Part shown: piece after piece, positions 32,091-43,756 of the stretch
Numbering within the stretch: position 1 is the stretch's first letter
Layout of the letters: each line of letters opens with the position of its first letter
Source: Pisolithus tinctorius
Taxonomy: Eukaryota > Basidiomycota > Agaricomycetes > Boletales > Pisolithaceae
Assembly: GCA_024663395.1 (NCBI GenBank)
Contig: JANFAH010000019.1
Span: forward strand, 744,001 to 808,000
Length of the DNA stretch: 64,000 nt
Direction of reading: 5' to 3'
Position numbers and translations under genes: made by a program
Notes under the pieces: generated by a model
The model's database searches: none
Seen by the model: the letters and a program-made list of their open reading frames with translations, nothing else
Told to the model about the DNA's origin: nothing

Positions 32091-32766
32091 TGTAGGAAAA
32101 GTCCAAGTAGCTGTATAATACGAGCTAGATGGCTTAGATAACAACAATAAAAAATGAAGGGAATGAATTGCTCATCCCAAGGGATTCTGGACTGTTGAGA
32201 CTAGAAGGTGAGACCCAGTGCTTTGTAGTGGTAGTGATTTGTGACATGCATGGTGTGGTCTGCAGGATAGTACTGGCAGTGTGAGCGGTGTGAGCAGTAT
32301 ACATAGTTTGTGTGTGGCAGAATGTGAGACATGCAATGTAGATGAAGTGAAAAGGAAACTTGTGGTGACCTTCCAAGTGCCAAAAGGTATCATTCTGTAC
32401 CTAAGTACAGGGCTTTATAGTCTAGGCAAACCTGGAACCTAAGTAAGACAAGGTACAGGTAAAAGAAAGCCATGTGACGGTGTGTACAAACAAGACAGGC
32501 CAAACAGAGACCAAGGGTATACTACTAACAAACAGGGAACAGAGAGCATGGTAACAGAAAGAGTCCAAGGGAAAAGAAGTGACTGGAGCACAGCAGCCAC
32601 AGGTATAGCATTGCATGAGAGGGAGCAAGGGCATGGGAAGGTAGTGAGGTAGGCAGGAAGACAGCTCATGAATGGTGGTGGGTGTGAGCAGTCTGGGAAT
32701 GCAATGATAGTTGCAGAATGGTCAATGATAGGGGTTTACATGTACAAGGAATGCAGATTCCTTACA
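32091..32766 (-). repeat. Gy2 5' LTR and primer-binding site
   Basis: Read on the minus strand it starts TGTAAGGAATC and ends CCTACA, short inverted ends. A TATAAAG box (complement near 32,413-32,419) is followed by CCCTGTACTTAGGTA. Just inside the element, TGGAGCCCACCAC (complement of about 32,077-32,089) fits a tRNA primer-binding site, because its complement ends in CCA. The partner LTR is outside the window, so the boundary at 32,766 rests on the ends and on the abrupt start of Co1 reverse transcriptase. Confidence 0.75.
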
Positions 32767-33471
32767 CTGTCATAGTGATGCCCCCAGGTGGCATGCAGCC
32801 ATGGATAAAGAGATAGTGCAGCTGAAGACCATGAATGTCTATAGTCTTGTTCCTCTCCCTCCAGGATGTCATGCCATAGGAAGCTGCTGGGTTCTGGAAT
32901 ATAAAGAAGGCAACAGCAAGGGTGGCCCAGTTGAGAAGGTGCATTTCATGGCAAAAGGGTCCACTCAGGTCCCTGGTAGGGACTTTGGACAGATGTTTGC
33001 ACTGGTTGTGAGGCAAAGCTCCATCCAGCTTGTAGCAGCTGTCACAGCCAGAGAGGACTGGGAACTGCACTCATTGGACATCAAGTGGGCATTCCTCCAT
33101 GGAAAGGTTAAAGAAAAGGTGTACATCAAACAGCCACCTGGATATGAGGAATATGGGCTGAATGGTGAGGAGTTGGTCAGACATTTACACTTGGCCCTCT
33201 ATGGAATCAAGCAGGCTGCCTATAACTTCTACAAAATGCTCTGTGCTGAACTTGAAAGCCAGGGGTTCTGTCACAGTGAGGTAGACCATGCTGTGTTTGC
33301 TTTCTGCCAATCTGAGATCTTGTGCATGATGGCCTGGGGGGCAGCAACAATGAGCACTTCCTTGCTGAGGTCAAGCACCACCTACATCTCCACTTCAGTA
33401 TTTCAGACATGGGACCCATCACCAAATGCCTCAGGATTCAGTTTGAGCACAATCATCATACCTGGGAGCTC
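32767..33471 (+). pseudogene. Co1 reverse transcriptase, N-terminal part
   Basis: The Copia-type reverse transcriptase starts at DAPRWHAAMDKEIVQL, followed by GSCWVLEYK, the HSLDIKWAFLHGKV palm block (Asp of motif A) and YIKQPPGYEE, and continues to about 33,330 before frame changes. The YVDD box is not clearly readable; sequence near 33,340-33,470 is shifted in frame. It is interrupted by the Co2 LTR. Confidence 0.88.
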
Positions 33472-33932
33472 TGTTAGATTTGGCAAGTTGTGCATAGCCC
33501 AAATGCATCCACTCCAAGATGTGAGAATTACTTTCTGTTTTAAGGTTTTCATACTTCACATTACTATTGAGTGTGCAATTAACTTTCGTACCCTTATGCT
33601 TATTGTTCTTACAATGCTTTGCACTTGTGTGTGTGTTTCTTATCACTTACAAAGAATGTAGCACATCTCAAACAGACTGCCCTTGTCATGTAAATTGTGG
33701 ATTCAACATCCACAAGTTTCAGTATTGTAACACATACAGTATTTAGTCTTACACAGTACATTCGTCACCTCAGATGTTGTTGCTACTGACACATGACTGA
33801 GGTGAGCATGAATATCTTCTTGTTCCTTTACTATACTCATTCTCATACCTAGATTATTTCATATAGGTGAATAAATAGACATTGTCACTACTCGCATGCG
33901 ACTGAGATTATTTCATATAGATATATCTGTGA
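33472..33932 (+). repeat. Co2 5' LTR
   Basis: The LTR matches 42,270-42,729 with scattered transitions. It ends TGTGA rather than the usual TGNCA in both copies. Confidence 0.92.
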
Positions 33933-34008
33933 GGTTATGAGCCCCAAGCTCTAATAGCCCACGAACATCTCACCTTTCATTTCAATATTCTCACTGCCAA
34001 ACCAGTTC

Positions 34009-34920
34009 ATGATTACCCCTAAAATGACTACTGCTATCCCTGTCACCACCAACATGCTCCCAGGCAATGTTCCAAAGCTTGACATCAAAGGTGTGAACTG
34101 GGTGATCTTTTCCCTTTGCTTCCAGACCACCATCAAAGCTAAGGAACTGTGGTCCCATTTCGATGGCACCTCCCCTTGCCCTGTCAGTTCAACCTCCACT
34201 GATCAGGATGGATTTGTAACTGTAACCCCTCCAGATGCTGATGAACTTGCTAAGTGGCAGAAAAGCGAAAATATGGTGAAACATTTACTTACCCAAGAGA
34301 TCCCTGATTCCACTGCCCTCCAGGTGCATAGCCTTAACAGCATCACAGCTATGTGGAATGAAATCATTCATGAATACACAGAGAAAGGTACTTATGCACA
34401 GACTGACCTTTGCACCAAGTTTTTAAACTTGCAATGCCCCGTTGATGGTGATGTCCACCAGTTCTTGGATGATCTGCATACAAAGAGAGACAAGTTAGCT
34501 GCCATCAGTGTACAGATCAAAGAAAAGGATTACTGCTCGACAATCATCCAATTGCTGCCTAAGTACCTTGCTAGCTTCGCATCCGGACAGCTAGCAACAG
34601 CTTGCCTGTACAGTCTGACACAGACCATCAACCCTGACACCCTCATCTCCCTGATCATTGAAGAGTCAGAACAGCAAGGCTGTAAAGAGACTCGTAACTC
34701 ATGAGTAAAACAGAAGGCTCATGATGGTGATGAAGCCCTGGCTTTGACCCCTGGGAATTACCCCAGTCAGGGGTGGGGAAATGGAGGGAATGGAGGATGA
34801 GGGGGAAGTTCCAGAGGGCATGCTCACCAACACGGACCCTGCTGGAACTGTGGCTCGAGGGAGCACTATAAAGCTCAGTGTCCTGACCCTGATAAAAAGA
34901 AGGAAACTCCACCTGCCATT
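34009..34920 (+). pseudogene. Co2 gag
   Basis: The frame MITPKMTTAIPV … to TGA at 34,702-34,704 is a Copia Gag (UBN2-like) with VNWVIFSLCFQTTIKAKELW and SITAMWNEIIHEYTEKG. Past the TGA the same protein continues to a zinc knuckle CWNCGSREHYKAQC near 34,850. The Met at 34,009 fits the usual Copia N-terminus. Confidence 0.87.
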
Positions 34921-35040
34921 ATGAAGGGATCCACACATGCTGTAATGCTTGATTCTGATGAAGAGGGTGCCTTTTCAGTGCACAACCTGGGGGAACTCAA
35001 TGATGAAGTCCCACTCCCTGAACTACTAAGCATATCATCA

Positions 35041-35071
<31 letters not shown>

Positions 35072-38000
35072 GATGTTGCTTTGTTGCCTCTGACAAGGAC
35101 TGGTTCAGCAAAGAAGAGGAAGTGGATGGCAAGGACTTGCCTTACGGTAATAGCATGAATCCCAATGAGCCCACTGAAACCTCCCCAGAGCTTGTGAACC
35201 TCATGAATGACACCCTATCAGCACGCATGTCATCAAACTCTACGATTCTGGATCTACTCGCCACATCTCCCCTTACAAGGAGAGGTTCAAGACATTAACT
35301 AGCATACTGCCCAAGTCATTCTTGGCTGCAAACAAGCAACTCTTTGACACCACAGCTATGGGGGAGTTGGTCATTGAAGTGCTGAACAGGTATGATATAA
35401 CTAAACTGAGACTTACCAAGGTGCTGTACTCACCTGAAGTCAGATACACTCTTGTGTCTGTCAGTTGCCTTGATCAGTTAGGGTACTCCATCACCTTTGC
35501 TGAAGGCACCTGCACCATTAAAAACCCCACCAATGACATTGTCAGACATATTCCCAAATCCCAAGCTGGACTCTATCATGTTGTCCATGAAGATGATCAT
35601 GACACCATAAACACCACAACTGAAACCATAACCATAATGGAACTTCATCGAAGGATGGGGCATATCTCTCTGTCCATCGCTTGTTGCCTAGCAGAAAATG
35701 GACTTGTATCAGGACTGAAGTTCTACTTATCAAAGGACAAACCAACCTTCTGTGAAGCTTGTGTATATGCAAAGGCAACTAGGAAGCCTATCACAAAAGA
35801 GCATGCCAGACAATGAGCCCACAAATTTGTGGAAGAAGTGCACACTGACCTCTGGGGACCTGTGCCTGTGGAAACTCTTGGTGGATGGCATTATTATATC
35901 ACCTTCACTGATGACAAGATGTGACTCACCTATATCCACCTCCTTTGCCAGAAGAGTGAGGCTTTCACAGCCTACAAGGAATTCGAAGCCTTGTGTCACA
36001 CTCAACACAACACTTGCATAAAAATCCTCCACTCCAATTGAGGTGGCAAGTACCTAGGGAAGGAATTTGTGATGTACCTAAAAGCAGCTGGTATGAAGCA
36101 GAAACTTACCATGCATGACACCCCACAGCACAATGGGATTGCTGAACAACTAAATCACACCCTACTGGAGAAAGTCCATGCTATGTTGCATGAAAGTGGT
36201 TAACCTCATGCCCTGTGGGGTGAAGCAGTATGACACACTGTCTGGTTGAAAAACCGGACTCCCACCAAAGCACTTGACAGTGGGACACCTCTTGAAGCTG
36301 CTACCAGAAAGAAGCTAGACCTCAGTCAAGCCCATGCATGGGCCTCGAGTGTCTGGGTATGTATTGAGGGTGGAACCAAGCTTGGAGGACATGTTGTGGA
36401 GGGCTGATGGGTTGGGATTGATGATAACAGCCCCAATGGCTGTCGCATGTACTGGCCTGAAAAGAAGTCTGTAACCATTGAGAGAAACGTATACTGGAAC
36501 CCCTCCTCAGCTGAGCTGTTACCTTGTGAGGGGGAGGAAGAAGACAACTACTTACCAAACATGATGCTAACATCTCAAGCTCCTGTTGAAAAGACTAAAG
36601 AAGCACTAATGCCTCCACATGCTGCCCCAGCTCATCCTCCACTCCCATCTTCCTCAGCTGAACCACCTGTCATGAAACAAATTTGAAAGCCTAGTCAGTG
36701 CCTCACAGAGATACTTGCTGGTGCTGGAAGCACTAACTGTTGTGGCATACCTGAAATACCCAAAGGCGTACAGCTACCTACTGTTGTTGAGGACAGCGCT
36801 ACCAATAGGCCTGAAAGAGAGGAAGAAAATGCTGCCTTACTTGCAGCCATCATTGAAAACTTGGATGATGATTTATGTCGCATTGACCTCACTATGGCTA
36901 TGGATGAGGTCACCACTGAGACCGAAGCCCTTGAGCCCAGCTCACTAGCTGAAGCTCACTGTCACCCTGACTGGCCATGATGGGAAGAGGGAATCAAAGA
37001 AGAGTTAAAGATGCTGAAAGATGCAGGTACCTGGGAACTTGTTGGCTTACCCCCTGGTGCCATTGTTGTAGGTTCCAAATGGGTTTTCCATGCTAAGAAG
37101 GATGCCACTGGAAACATTGTGCAATACAAGGCTAGACTTGTCACATGGGGCTTTTCACAGGTTGAAGGAGTTGATTATTTCGACACATTCACACTGGTGG
37201 CAATGCTCACATCAATCCATGTTGTGCTTGTGATGGCTGCTCATTCCAATCTAGAGCTCCATCAGATTGATATCAAAGGAGCATACCTAAATGGAACACT
37301 CACCAACGATGAGGTCATCTATATGTGCCAGCCCCCTGGATTTGAATCCACTGACCACCCTTGCAAAGTTTGTTGTCTTCACAAAACCCTGTACAGCCTA
37401 AAGCAAACAGTCGCCACTGGTACCAAAGGTGAGTGGAGATATTAGTAGACAAGCTAAAATTTACCCAATGCTCTGTTGACCAAGCTGTATACTTCTGACA
37501 TTGCAGCACTGGTGAGCTTGTGATCATCATCATACATGTAGATGACTGCACCATTGCCGCTATGCTTCTAAGCAAAATTGATGAGTTCAAAAGGGACATC
37601 AAAAAGTACATTGAGATAACTAACCTCGGTGAGCTCCATTGGCTGCTTGGGATAGAAGTCACTAGAAACAGAGACAAATGCACTATCTCACTGTGCCAGT
37701 GCCCCTACATCGAATCGATTGTCGGTTGTTTTGGTCTCGATGAGTTGAAGCCTGTGTCAAATCCCATGGAACCTAGTATGAAACTCCATTCAGGTCAGTC
37801 ACCCTCCACTGGTGCTGAATTCACTGTGATGAAACATGTACCATATTGTGAAGCCATTGGTTTGCTGATGTACACCTCACTCAGCACTTGCCCCAACATC
37901 TTGTATGCTGTGACCACTGTCTCTTGCTTCTCTGGAAACCCTGGAATGCCCCACTGGGATGCAGTTAGAAGAATTTATCATTACCTTCTAGGGACCAAAG

Positions 38001-38160
38001 GCTTGAGGTTAATGTATGGTGGAGTACCTAATGCACTTGTTGGATATGCAGATGCAGATGGTAGCATGGCTGAAGACTGAAGAGTGGTCTCTGGGTACAC
38101 ATTCCTAATCGATGGTGGAGTGGTATTGTGGTCTTCAAAATAACAGGAAATTGTCTCATT
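34921..38160 (+). pseudogene. Co2 pol: protease, integrase, reverse transcriptase
   Basis: Protease is recognisable near 35,230-35,300 in a shifted frame (YDSGSTRHISPYKERF). The pre-integrase zinc region reads HRRMGHISLS … CEACVYAK. The integrase core is at about 35,815-36,200 with HTDLWGPV, a second Asp region near THQ/HSN and NGIAEQLN, broken by several stops. The reverse transcriptase has WVFHAKKDATGNIVQYKARL, ELHQIDIKGAYLNG and IIHVDDCTIA (the VDD catalytic box). RNase H begins at GYADADGSMAED and is cut at 38,160. A (GAT)n run at 35,041-35,070 encodes a poly-Asp tract. Confidence 0.88.
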
Positions 38161-38194
38161 AGTGGCGCTCAAGGTGGCTTTGGAAGTGCTCTGG
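38161..38194 (+). repeat. HARB left terminal inverted repeat
   Basis: It begins AGTGGCGCTCAAGG and pairs with 41,886-41,919. A TATAAAA box at 38,234-38,240 lies between it and the transposase start. Confidence 0.9.
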
Positions 38195-38385
38195 CAGCAC
38201 TCTGGAAGTGCTCTGGAATCGCGCCGCTGCTGCTATAAAATTTGACTCCGACATGCCAGCACTGCTTGACTAGCAATACATGTAGTTACTTATCCTGGAA
38301 GATACATGTCAAATAACATAGCAAACTCGCATTAATGCATTGTACGTGATCGATAAACATCTACCCATCATTCAAGAGCTACCAG

Positions 38386-39926
38386 ATGCCCCGGAAATCT
38401 GTCCGCCAAGATCTGCTCAAACAGCTGGACGAGACTAGCCTTCATGTTGCGATAGCAAGGCTTGAAAATGCACGACGTGGAGTTGACGGTAGCAGCTCAG
38501 AATCTATGTCAACGTCGCTGAGTTCAGGCTCCAGCTCCCCCACAACTCTCTTCTTCATCACTCCGCCATCGCCGGTCACTCCGATCCTGTCAGATTTCGA
38601 ATCCAGCGCCTCCGATGACACAGACTCCACAGCTGAGCGCGATGGGCGTTACGCTCGGCTGCTAAACGCGATCACGGCTCTCAGAGATGAAGTAGAGCAT
38701 GCGCGTATCCTTGAGAGACCTGAGATGCCAATGATGCGGGCATCTCAGCTGTGCCTCCTCGAACATTTCGCGGATCATCGGCCCCACCTGTTTCGAAAGC
38801 GCCTTCGTGTAGACCCACCAATTTTTGATTGCATTCTGGATCAGATTAGTGGACACGCGATATTCCAAAGCAATTCCGAAAACCGTCAGCTGGCAGTCGC
38901 AGTCCAGTTGGCGATCTTCCTTTTCCGCGCAGGGCATTATGGAAATGCGGCGTCGCCTGAGGATGTAGCGCAGTGGGCCGGTGTTAGCGTTGGCTCGGTT
39001 GTCAATTGTACGAACCGTGTGATGGTAGCTATACTGGATGAGCACGATAGATTCATCAATATTCCGTCTGAAGACTCGCAGGAGATGGAGAGAGCGCGGG
39101 TTTTCACTGAGTCACGCACCTGTTCAGCCTGGAGGAATGGCGTGTTCGCCGCTGATGGTTCGAGTATTCCCCTCTTTGAGAAACCACATATCTTCGGGGA
39201 AACGTTCTATGATAGAAAATCTAGGTACTCGTTGAACTGTCAGGTGTGTACTCAAACGCTGAGTGCGAACAGCAGAAGAAACTTACCGAGATAGCTTATT
39301 GTTTTGCCGCACAATCTTCTTGTCGTGGACTACGGACTTGGACATCCGGGAAGCGTCCATGATGCGTGGGCCTTCCAGGGGACTCGCATCGCTTCAAATC
39401 CTATGCAGTTGATTCCACGCGATCATTGGACGTGGGCGGACAGTGCATACCCATCGGAGACGTGGTGTGTTGTCCCCTTCAAAAAACCTAAAGGTGGGAG
39501 ATTATCTCGAGATCAGAATGTGTATAACAAGTACCTTTCAAAGGTACGCACCTAGTTTTGCCGCAGTATATTGGCTGACAGCTTTGGAAGATCCGCGTAC
39601 GAGTTGAACACGCATTTGCTGCCTTGAAAGGGCGCTTTCAAAGCCTCCGTGAAGTGCGTCTGAAAATCCGGACGGAGAAAGATATGAAAGTCACGATTTA
39701 CTGGGTGCTTTGTTGCATCATCCTACACAACATGATCATCCGGTTTGAGGAGGAAATGGACGATACGATTGAGCGTTCAACTGACTGGGCGGTCAACGAA
39801 GGAAGCGGCCTTGATGATGGGGACGGAATTGCTGCGGTGGAGGCTGTGGAGACTGTTGGTCAGCGATTTCGAACGAAGCTATTGGATCAGTTGTTTCAAC
39901 ATCTCGGACGGGAACGAACCCATTAA
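38386..39926 (+). CDS. HARB transposase (HARBI1-like DDE nuclease)
   Basis: Three exons are inferred: 38,386-39,243, 39,295-39,543 and 39,582-39,926, with GT-AG introns of 51 and 38 bp; all phases fit. The product is about 483 aa. After a Ser-rich N-terminus comes a helix-turn-helix-like region (EDVAQWAGVSVGSVVNCTNR). The DDE catalytic core has FAADGSSIPLF (first Asp), VDYGLGHPGSVHDAWAFQGT (second Asp), WTWADSAYP and VRVEHAFAALKGRF (Glu). The C-terminus has the WVLCCIILHNMI block common to this family. It would cut and join element ends, acting with the Myb-like partner. The start MPRKSVRQDLLK is the first ATG after the TATA box. The 38-bp intron is unusually short, so that junction is the least certain. 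Confidence 0.9.
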
Positions 39927-40100
39927 TAGCGGTTGTGGGAGACGGTAGTATTAGCAAGATGAAAAAAATACATTCACCGTATGTACATCTTGCGAGAGAA
40001 TAGCGGAAACACGAATATGGCGCGAGTACATAGTGGGAACGCGCCGGAGATGGATACAGCGGGGAAGTGTGAGTAAAAACTTGGCCACGACAAGATAAAC

Positions 40101-41830
40101 CTATGCAGCGGGAGGGGTTGCGTCCGAATCGGCCTTCATGAGTTTCGCAAGCTCGATTTTGAGGCGAAGCGTCTCTGCCTCGCTGTTGAAGGTGATCTCC
40201 TGGGCCTTCATCAGCTGGATGTCGAGTTTCTTCGCCTCCAACTCCAATTCCATCTTAGTCGCCATTTCCGCCTGCTCTTTCATCAATTCCTCCTTCCTAC
40301 GAAGATATTCCATCTTGACCATATAGCGTTTAGTCTTCCCAGAAGAAGAAGAAGCCACTAACGACTCAGCTTCGTGACTCAAGTCGATGACCTGGTCTTG
40401 AAGCTGAGACTTGCCACGTTTAGTTAGCGTCGAACTTGGCTTCGTCGAACTTGTCTTTGATGATGAGTCCCAGAGGGACTGGCTAGGTTTTCGGGAAGAG
40501 CTACCGGAGGATTCAGATGTTGTCGTAGAGGCGATACTTGCAGATGAAGGAGGAGGGCGAAGATACGGCGAAGACCGAGAGAAGGCGATTCGGCTATCCG
40601 ATGAGGGCGTACGACCCCTTCGCAGGAGGGAGAACCTAGAGGGGAAATGAGTGTCACTTGGCGTTGAAGGCCATTGTAACTAGCAATAACTTATCAGTAA
40701 AATTTCATTAACGTTGCTCTGAATGAACATGAACATACCTCGTCACCCTGCACAGACGCAGAGTCCATGTTGACGTCGGGGGACTCATCACCACCAGTCT
40801 GCTCATCCCCAAACCCCGGCATTGCCTCATCAAACCCAGCTCCACCATCTTCTTCGCCCGCATTAGTGACTTCACCGCCAGCTTGAGATGGCACGTCCTC
40901 CTCGGCTTCCTCGAGTTCCCCCGCTGTCCCCCCCGCACCCATGCAATCACCTGCGATCTCAGCCCCAGAACCCGAAACGTTCTTCATACCAAGTGTCTTG
41001 TTTTGGATAACCGCTAAGAAGCCCTCTGCATGGTTTTTGTTCGGCTCGGAGTTGAAGGGCTCGGGATCGAACGATGGGTTCCCCTGCCAAATGGAATGTA
41101 AGTCGTCATACCAAGGAAAACTGTTGAGAACGACATCTGTATGTACACATAAGCCCCTGCATTCTTGTACATCGGTCATGTAACATACCGTGAAGGTTGG
41201 CGAATTTTGGATGGCCAGGTATGATGCCTTCCCCAGACTGTTTGAATCGCGCACGGCACTTTCGATAGCTTGCTTTCAGCCTAGATGATCATTAGTGAAT
41301 CCTGGGTTTATCAGATGATCGGAGACTCACGTATTGAGACGGTTGCCCACGCTGACTTGAAACTTGGCAGCACTCGCTGTGTACATGTCCTTGTAGACGC
41401 TGTCATCCTCGAAAACGGCTTGAGCGATCATCGCTTGGACCTCCTTCTTGTTGTGGCCCACCGGTCTCTCAGTCGAAGTAGATGATAATGATGGGGGTAA
41501 GTCGCCTGAGTTTTTGTCGCTGAAAAGAATCCTGCAGTTAGCAGGATGGCTAAGGAGCCACTGGACGAGTATTTCGGTACGAGGAGTATCCCAATTGATG
41601 TTTTTCGGCTGGGTACTTTCCATCGAGGAGTCAGCCGCCGGCTGCTTGTTGGATGCTGGGCCCTTCCCTTTACTCCCACTCCCAGGTACTTGTGAGGACG
41701 ATCCACCAGCAGTAGTCGCAGTTACGGAAGGCCTTCCTCGACGAGCTTGTCCACTCGATGAAGCCATGGGTTTTGATAAGAGTGTCTGCAGGCGAGCAGA
41801 CCGTCGAGGGTGTCGTCGATAGGGAGGCAT
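40101..41830 (-). CDS. HARB Myb/SANT-like partner protein
   Basis: Four exons on the minus strand: 41,830-41,331, 41,280-41,189, 41,136-40,739 and 40,679-40,101. The GT-AG introns are 50, 52 and 59 bp, and all phases fit, giving about 522 aa without stops. The N-terminal half has a trihelix/SANT-like DNA-binding region (INWDTPRTEILVQWLLSHP, then LKASYRKCRARFKQSGEGI). Next is the NSFPWYDDLHSIWQGNPSF block seen in fungal Harbinger partners. An acidic middle and a C-terminal coiled coil (KMELELEAKKLDIQLMKAQE) follow. Harbinger elements usually need such a protein for end binding and nuclear import of the transposase. An ATG at 41,839 is an alternative start. Confidence 0.85.
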
Positions 41831-41885
41831 AATTTTCAAACTCCGTCACGGCATTGCTCTCGAATTTGCCACTTCCAGAGCGCTT

Positions 41886-41919
41886 CCAGAGCGCTTCCAA
41901 AGCCACCTTGAGCGCCACT
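41886..41919 (-). repeat. HARB right terminal inverted repeat
   Basis: It is the reverse complement of 38,161-38,194 apart from one C/T difference in GGAAGCGCTCTGG. The stretch 41,831-41,885 holds the partner gene leader and subterminal repeats. Confidence 0.9.
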
Positions 41920-42269
41920 ATTGTTGACAATGGAGAGCGAGTATGTGGCAGCCACCCATGCAGCCAAGGAGGCCTTATGGCTTCAGTCACTCATCGGAGA
42001 GCTATTTGGGCCACTGGTCAAGCCGACCACATTATTCTCTGATAATCAATCTGCTATTGCACTCATGAAAGACCATCAGTATCACACATGCACCAAACAT
42101 ATCAACATACATTTTCATTTTATCCACTGAGTCATAGAAAATGGCAAGATCTGTTTGATCTATTGCCCAACTGCTGATATGATTGCTGATACCTTGATGA
42201 AAGCCTTGCCATCGCCTAAAGTGAAACATTTTGCCATCGAGCTCGGTCTATGTCCAACTTGAGGGGGAG
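41920..42269 (+). pseudogene. Co2 RNase H, C-terminal part
   Basis: The frame from TMESEYVAATHAAKEALWLQ through LFSDNQSAIALMKD to TKHINIHFHFIH is Copia RNase H. It continues after a TGA to ENGKICLIYCPTADMIADTL. It ends at a GAGGGGGAG polypurine tract just before the 3' LTR. Confidence 0.9.
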
Positions 42270-42729
42270 TGTTAGATTTGGCAAGTTGTGTGTAGCCCAA
42301 ACGCATCCACTCTGAGATGTGAGAATTACTTTCCATTTTAAGGTTTTCATACTTCACATTACTATTGAGTGCACAATTAACTTTCATGCCCTTATGCTTA
42401 TTGTTCTTACAGTGTTTCGCACTTATGTGTGTGTTTCTTATCACTTACAAAGAATGTAGCACATCTCAAACAGACCACCCTTGTCATGTAAATTGCAGAT
42501 TCAACATCCACAAGCTTCAGTATTGTAACGATACAGTATTTAGTCTTACACAGTACATTCATCACCTCAGATGTTGTTGCTACTTGCACATGACTGAGGT
42601 GAGCACAAATATCTTCTTGTTCCTTTACTATACTCATTCTTGTACCTAGATTATTTTGTATAGGTGAATAAATAGACATTGTCACTACTTGTGCACAACT
42701 GAGATTATTTCATATAGATATATCTGTGA
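42270..42729 (+). repeat. Co2 3' LTR
   Basis: The 460-bp LTR is near-identical to 33,472-33,932 and is followed by the AGCTC target copy. Confidence 0.92.
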
Positions 42730-43552
42730 AGCTCTGGCTTCATCAAGGGGAGTATATTGCTCATCTCCTCCAAGAGTATGACCTCATGGACTGCCATCCA
42801 GTGCATCTCCCAATGGACCCCACTCATCCATTCCTCACTGACACAGATGCTGATAAACTCATTGAACCCAGTGATCTGAAGTCCCTCTACCCAAAGCTTA
42901 TAGGCAAGCTGCTGTACCTTTCCATCTGCACCCAACCTGATATCTCCCTTGCCATCCAATGCCTTTCACAATATCTGTCCTGCCTGAGTGCTCATCTGCT
43001 TGCTGCTGCAAAGCGCATCCTTTGCTACCTTGCAGGAGTGCTCAACTATCACCTCCACTATGGAGAACACACCTGCAGTCCCCTTCTGCACAGCTTCAGT
43101 GATGCTGACTGGGCAATGAACCCTGAAGATCACATCTTGGTCACTGGTTATTGCTGGTTCTTCTATGGGGGCATTGTTGCTCATAGTTCTAAGAAGCAGA
43201 CCATGCAGGCATTGTCCTCTACTGAGGCTGAGTATATGGTGGTCACTGTGGCCATCCAGGGGGGTTTGTGGATCCAGTCTTTTCTCTCATCTGTCAGTTT
43301 CCCTGTCCCAATGCCAATTCACCTCTATGCTGACAATGTGGGGTGATTGCTCTCTCACAGGAGGCTGCTAGCAACCATTGCATGAAACACATTGATGTCC
43401 ACTATCATTTTTGCCACACCCATGTCAAGGCCAGGACTTTCCTCCTTGAATGGCTTGCATCCTCCTGCAACACTGCCAATATCCTTACCAAGGCTCTATT
43501 GCATCCTTCTTTCTCTTGCCACATCACTGGCCTCTCACTCATGTCCCATTGA
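42730..43552 (+). pseudogene. Co1 reverse transcriptase end and RNase H
   Basis: The frame continues from 33,471: WLHQGEYIAHLLQEYDLMD, then GKLLYLSICTQPDISLAI, then RNase H with FSDADWAMNP, SSTEAEYMVV and YADNVG. A TGA near 43,344 interrupts it. The end KHIDVHYHFCHTHVK … ANILTKAL is the usual Copia RNase H C-terminus. It stops at TGA 43,550-43,552, followed by GGGGGTG. Confidence 0.9.
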
Positions 43553-43756
43553 GGGGGTGCTGCATCAGGTTTTTCAATGGTCACTCTTCAGTCACTCTTC
43601 TCCTTTTTCCTTTCCTTTTTTCTTTTCTTTTACTCTTCTTCATTTTTGGAACTCATATGCATAGGTCTTGGAAGTCATACACAGGTCTCACTCTACTTAG
43701 AAAGTTTGTGTTTCCTTTTTCTCCTCTTTGTTTACATGTGTCCTGCTGAGGGGGTG

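Larger units (their letters stand above)
4852..32766 (-). mobile_element. Gy2: Ty3/Gypsy retrotransposon split by five insertions
   Basis: The element is on the minus strand. Its 5' LTR is at 32,091-32,766. Gag-pol then continues through 31,891-31,047, 19,638-18,826, 16,971-16,294, 8,180-7,134 and 5,272-4,852. The gaps are exactly Gy1-A, TGE2, Gy1-B and TGE1; Gy3 cuts it at 4,851. Reading frames rejoin across each gap when one target-site copy is dropped. It belongs to a different Gypsy lineage from Gy1 and Gy3, because its reverse transcriptase has the VHDLQPLNAVTI block. The remaining reverse transcriptase, RNase H, integrase and 3' LTR must lie left of the window. Confidence 0.88.
38161..41919 (+). 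mobile_element. HARB: PIF/Harbinger-like DNA transposon, apparently intact
   Basis: Terminal inverted repeats start AGTGGCGCTCAAGG and extend about 34 bp (38,161-38,194 and 41,886-41,919), with one mismatch seen. Subterminal GGAAG(T/C)GCTCTGG motifs repeat at both ends. Flanks are ATT (38,158-38,160) and ATT (41,920-41,922), a 3-bp target duplication. Dropping one copy restores Co2 RNase H (EIVSLLTMESEYVA). Two convergent genes, a DDE transposase and a Myb/SANT-like partner, have complete exons with no stops. Confidence 0.92.
33472..42729 (+). mobile_element. Co2: full-length Ty1/Copia element carrying HARB
   Basis: LTRs of 461 and 460 bp start TGTTAGATTTGG and end ATCTGTGA. They flank gag, protease, integrase, reverse transcriptase and RNase H in Copia order. 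GGTTATGAGCCCC directly after the first LTR fits a Copia primer-binding site, and GAGGGGGAG directly before the second fits a polypurine tract. Target duplication AGCTC is intact. RNase H is split by HARB (38,161-41,919). Confidence 0.93.
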
